Origin: Oasisia sp. SBJ-2009
Taxonomy: Eukaryota; Annelida; Polychaeta; Sabellida; Siboglinidae
NCBI GenBank assembly: GCA_964017155.1
Contig: OZ024854.1
Span: forward strand, 16,057,555-16,121,554
DNA: 64,000 nt
Reading direction: 5' to 3'
Part shown: one piece after another, positions 62,100 to 64,000 of the stretch
Numbering within the stretch: the first letter of the stretch is position 1
How the letters are laid out: the number at the start of each line of letters is the position of its first letter
The notes under the pieces: model-generated
What the model saw: the letters and a program-made list of their open reading frames with translations, nothing else
What the model was told of the DNA's origin: nothing
The model's database searches: none
Program-made: the position numbers and the translations under genes

Positions 62100-64000
62100 T
62101 CGTATAACTAAGTTAACAAGCATAATATTTTATGTTACAAAAATTGCAATAAGTTTATTAACTAGCCTAAGCTAAATGATACTAGCGCATGTCTTATCTC
62201 TTTAGTCATCATCACTTTTAGTTTGTTGTTGGTTTCGTATTGATATAGGTGATTATTTTACTTGTTTCTTATTTCATCTGCCTGTGTCATCCACCAGGAT
62301 AACCGTTTACTTTTGTTGCAATATTTTAATTTTTTTGTGTTAATTTGAATGCTGATTTTTATATATTGTGTTATTCTGATCTTCGTATATAGCCTCTAAC
62401 GGCAGGAACTACGTCATTCCATGAAATGGTGTCATCGTTTAATTTATGAGAACACATGCCATTTTTCAATTCACATGTATAGCCATTGACCGTTGTTTTA
62501 TAAGTCAGTCAACTTCTAATATAATCCATTTGGTGATTGCATGTCCGATCATCATATTTATCATGTTGATGGTAAATTGTTTCGACTGCTTTCAAAAAAT
62601 AATTCGAATGTATCTACATATAACATATACATTGCTTTAATGATGATATTGTGATTTCAAACTTACTTAGAAAGCCAACAAATGATGACGAGTCTAATAA
62701 CATGTATACACATGTGTGTGTTATCCATAAAACCTTACCTAAGAAACATGGCCCAATTGCTTACCACACACCCTTGGGTGACTTCCGAAATTATGTTTTC
62801 TGAAAGGCGCAGTCATTAGTTTGCGCGACATTGGCATATATATTCTTAGATGGGTAACGACATGCTAAACAGTGTATCATATTAGCATTAGAAGACATTG
62901 ACGGGCAAAAGCAAACGATTATTACTTCATTAACATGATGTCACATTGCATGAATAAAATGTTACATAAACTGCCTACTGCATCTCTACCTAGACATGAT
63001 TAATTAAGTTTATTTCACTCTGGGCAATCATAGAGATTGAAATGGGTACATAAAATATGCAAAGTACATTTGTTAAAAATAAAATGAAATAATATATAAT
63101 TTAAGACATTAGCATAAATATAATTATAATGTAGCCAATATACAATATGTATCTATAAAACTAGTTTATGTGATTATTTGACTAATAAATAATTAACAAT
63201 ATTAAAATGAATAAATTTAAAAACATAATTTATGTCATTACAATATTCTGATTTGCACATATTTCATGTGGTGTTCCTTCTCAGTCCTTCATTAGGGCTA
63301 TCTTCTTGGTCCTTTAGTGTAGCTGAAGTATGGAACGCAGTCAGTCTACTTTTCACTTGCAAGTAACTTGCACTATGTGCAGGCTTCAAAACACAACTTG
63401 AACAGTAAGATCGAAACATAACGAAACTTAGTATACTGTAGTACATCAGTAGTATACATTTACACTATGTTAACATTGACAGTCCCCATTGAGGTGTCAA
63501 TAATTTGATGTACCTTTGATGTACCTTTACACCAAAGATTTTGAAAGCTTGTACACAAAAATAATATTATATATTGTTTTGAAGAAATAATGCATCCAAA
63601 CTCTTCGTGCATTATTTGCAGTGTGTTTGTATGTTCCCAGAGAAGTAGAGATGGTGATCGAATGGTAAAACAAAACATTACCTATTTCGCTGTACATTGT
63701 CATGGATAATGGCGATATGTTGTTTTCATTTAGACTAAGACATTCATAACATGATAACTAATCTTTCTGTTTTTATGGATTTCATGCATAACATATTTTC
63801 TCTTAAATTAGCAAACAATTTCTAAATTATGTGGCAGAACAATGTCCTAATAGGTTAATTATGTTGTCTACCAGGTAGGAAGGGGAATCTAGTATTTGTA
63901 CCCAAAATACATACTATCTAGATCATATGCCACCAATGTTTTGATTTTCCCTAATGTTCATACTTTATAGCCTTTTCTTTCAATGTGTATATACTATTAT
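62100..64000. other. Intron or 3' region without a recognised exon
   Basis: No A-type CUB exon follows B6 here. A + strand frame at 62446-62640 has a hydrophobic run (VIACPIIIFIMLMV) but no supported splice sites. Around 63310-63400 the + strand reads FSVAEVWNAVSLLFT, a faint LINE C-terminus. Nothing else was seen. Confidence 0.4.

Noticed and set aside
62446..62640. Transmembrane exon ending the CUB gene
   Set aside because: The frame has a hydrophobic run, but no convincing acceptor in the required phase and no domain. AT-rich DNA produces such runs by chance.
61405..64000. A seventh A-type CUB exon
   Set aside because: I looked for an acceptor followed by the ACG/ACN...C-x-W pattern in all + strand frames and found none; it may lie beyond the window.

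Overview
The window is nuclear DNA of an animal. It has no operons or ribosome binding sites, but short exons flanked by consensus GT/AG splice sites, long introns, very long microsatellites and many decayed non-LTR retrotransposons (LINEs). Extracellular CUB domains, the mix of CR1/L2-like and RTE-like LINEs, Ty3/Gypsy remnants and a hAT element fit an invertebrate bilaterian, probably marine. The phylum cannot be fixed from sequence alone.

The one host gene I can support is on the + strand and spans most of the window. It encodes at least six consecutive CUB domains. Each is split over two exons: an A exon (start phase 1, end phase 0) and a B exon (start phase 0, end phase 1). The exons alternate perfectly: A1 4258-4385, B1 13446-13674, A2 20834-20943, B2 27280-27511, A3 29694-29809, B3 33280-33514, A4 34392-34501, B4 42152-42380, A5 51949-52070, B5 57520-57760, A6 58151-58260, B6 61176-61404. 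All twelve join in frame. Odd and even CUBs form two subtypes, so the gene grew by repeating a CUB-CUB pair three times. Introns next to equivalent exons are also alike: CA-rich microsatellites before B2, B4 and B6, shared intron starts after A2/A4/A6, A3/A5 and B2/B4/B6, and a related SINE-like block after B4 and B6. A candidate signal-peptide exon lies at 1969-2023. B6 ends in a donor site, so the gene continues past the window.

The introns hold nearly everything else. 0-13.4 kb: a 30-bp minisatellite, a LINE/Gypsy graveyard, a foldback element with mirrored microsatellites (9.9-11.3 kb) and a fairly complete LINE (11.3-13.3 kb). 13.8-17.8 kb: a DNA transposon with very long inverted ends and a broken gene of its own. 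18.9-27 kb: LINEs in both orientations, a tRNA-derived SINE and an RTE-like LINE. 27-42 kb: more LINE pieces and pure tetranucleotide arrays of GTCC and CGGG. 44-50.6 kb: a nested set, with a truncated LINE inside a Gypsy-type LTR element inside a CR1-like LINE. 50.6-51.2 kb: a nested palindrome of LINE tails. 54-60.3 kb: (TA)n arrays that bound a LINE and hold a hAT element, plus a TTAA-flanked MITE.

The CUB protein should be secreted or on the cell surface and bind ligands through its CUB array. No gene outside this locus and the mobile elements could be recognised.
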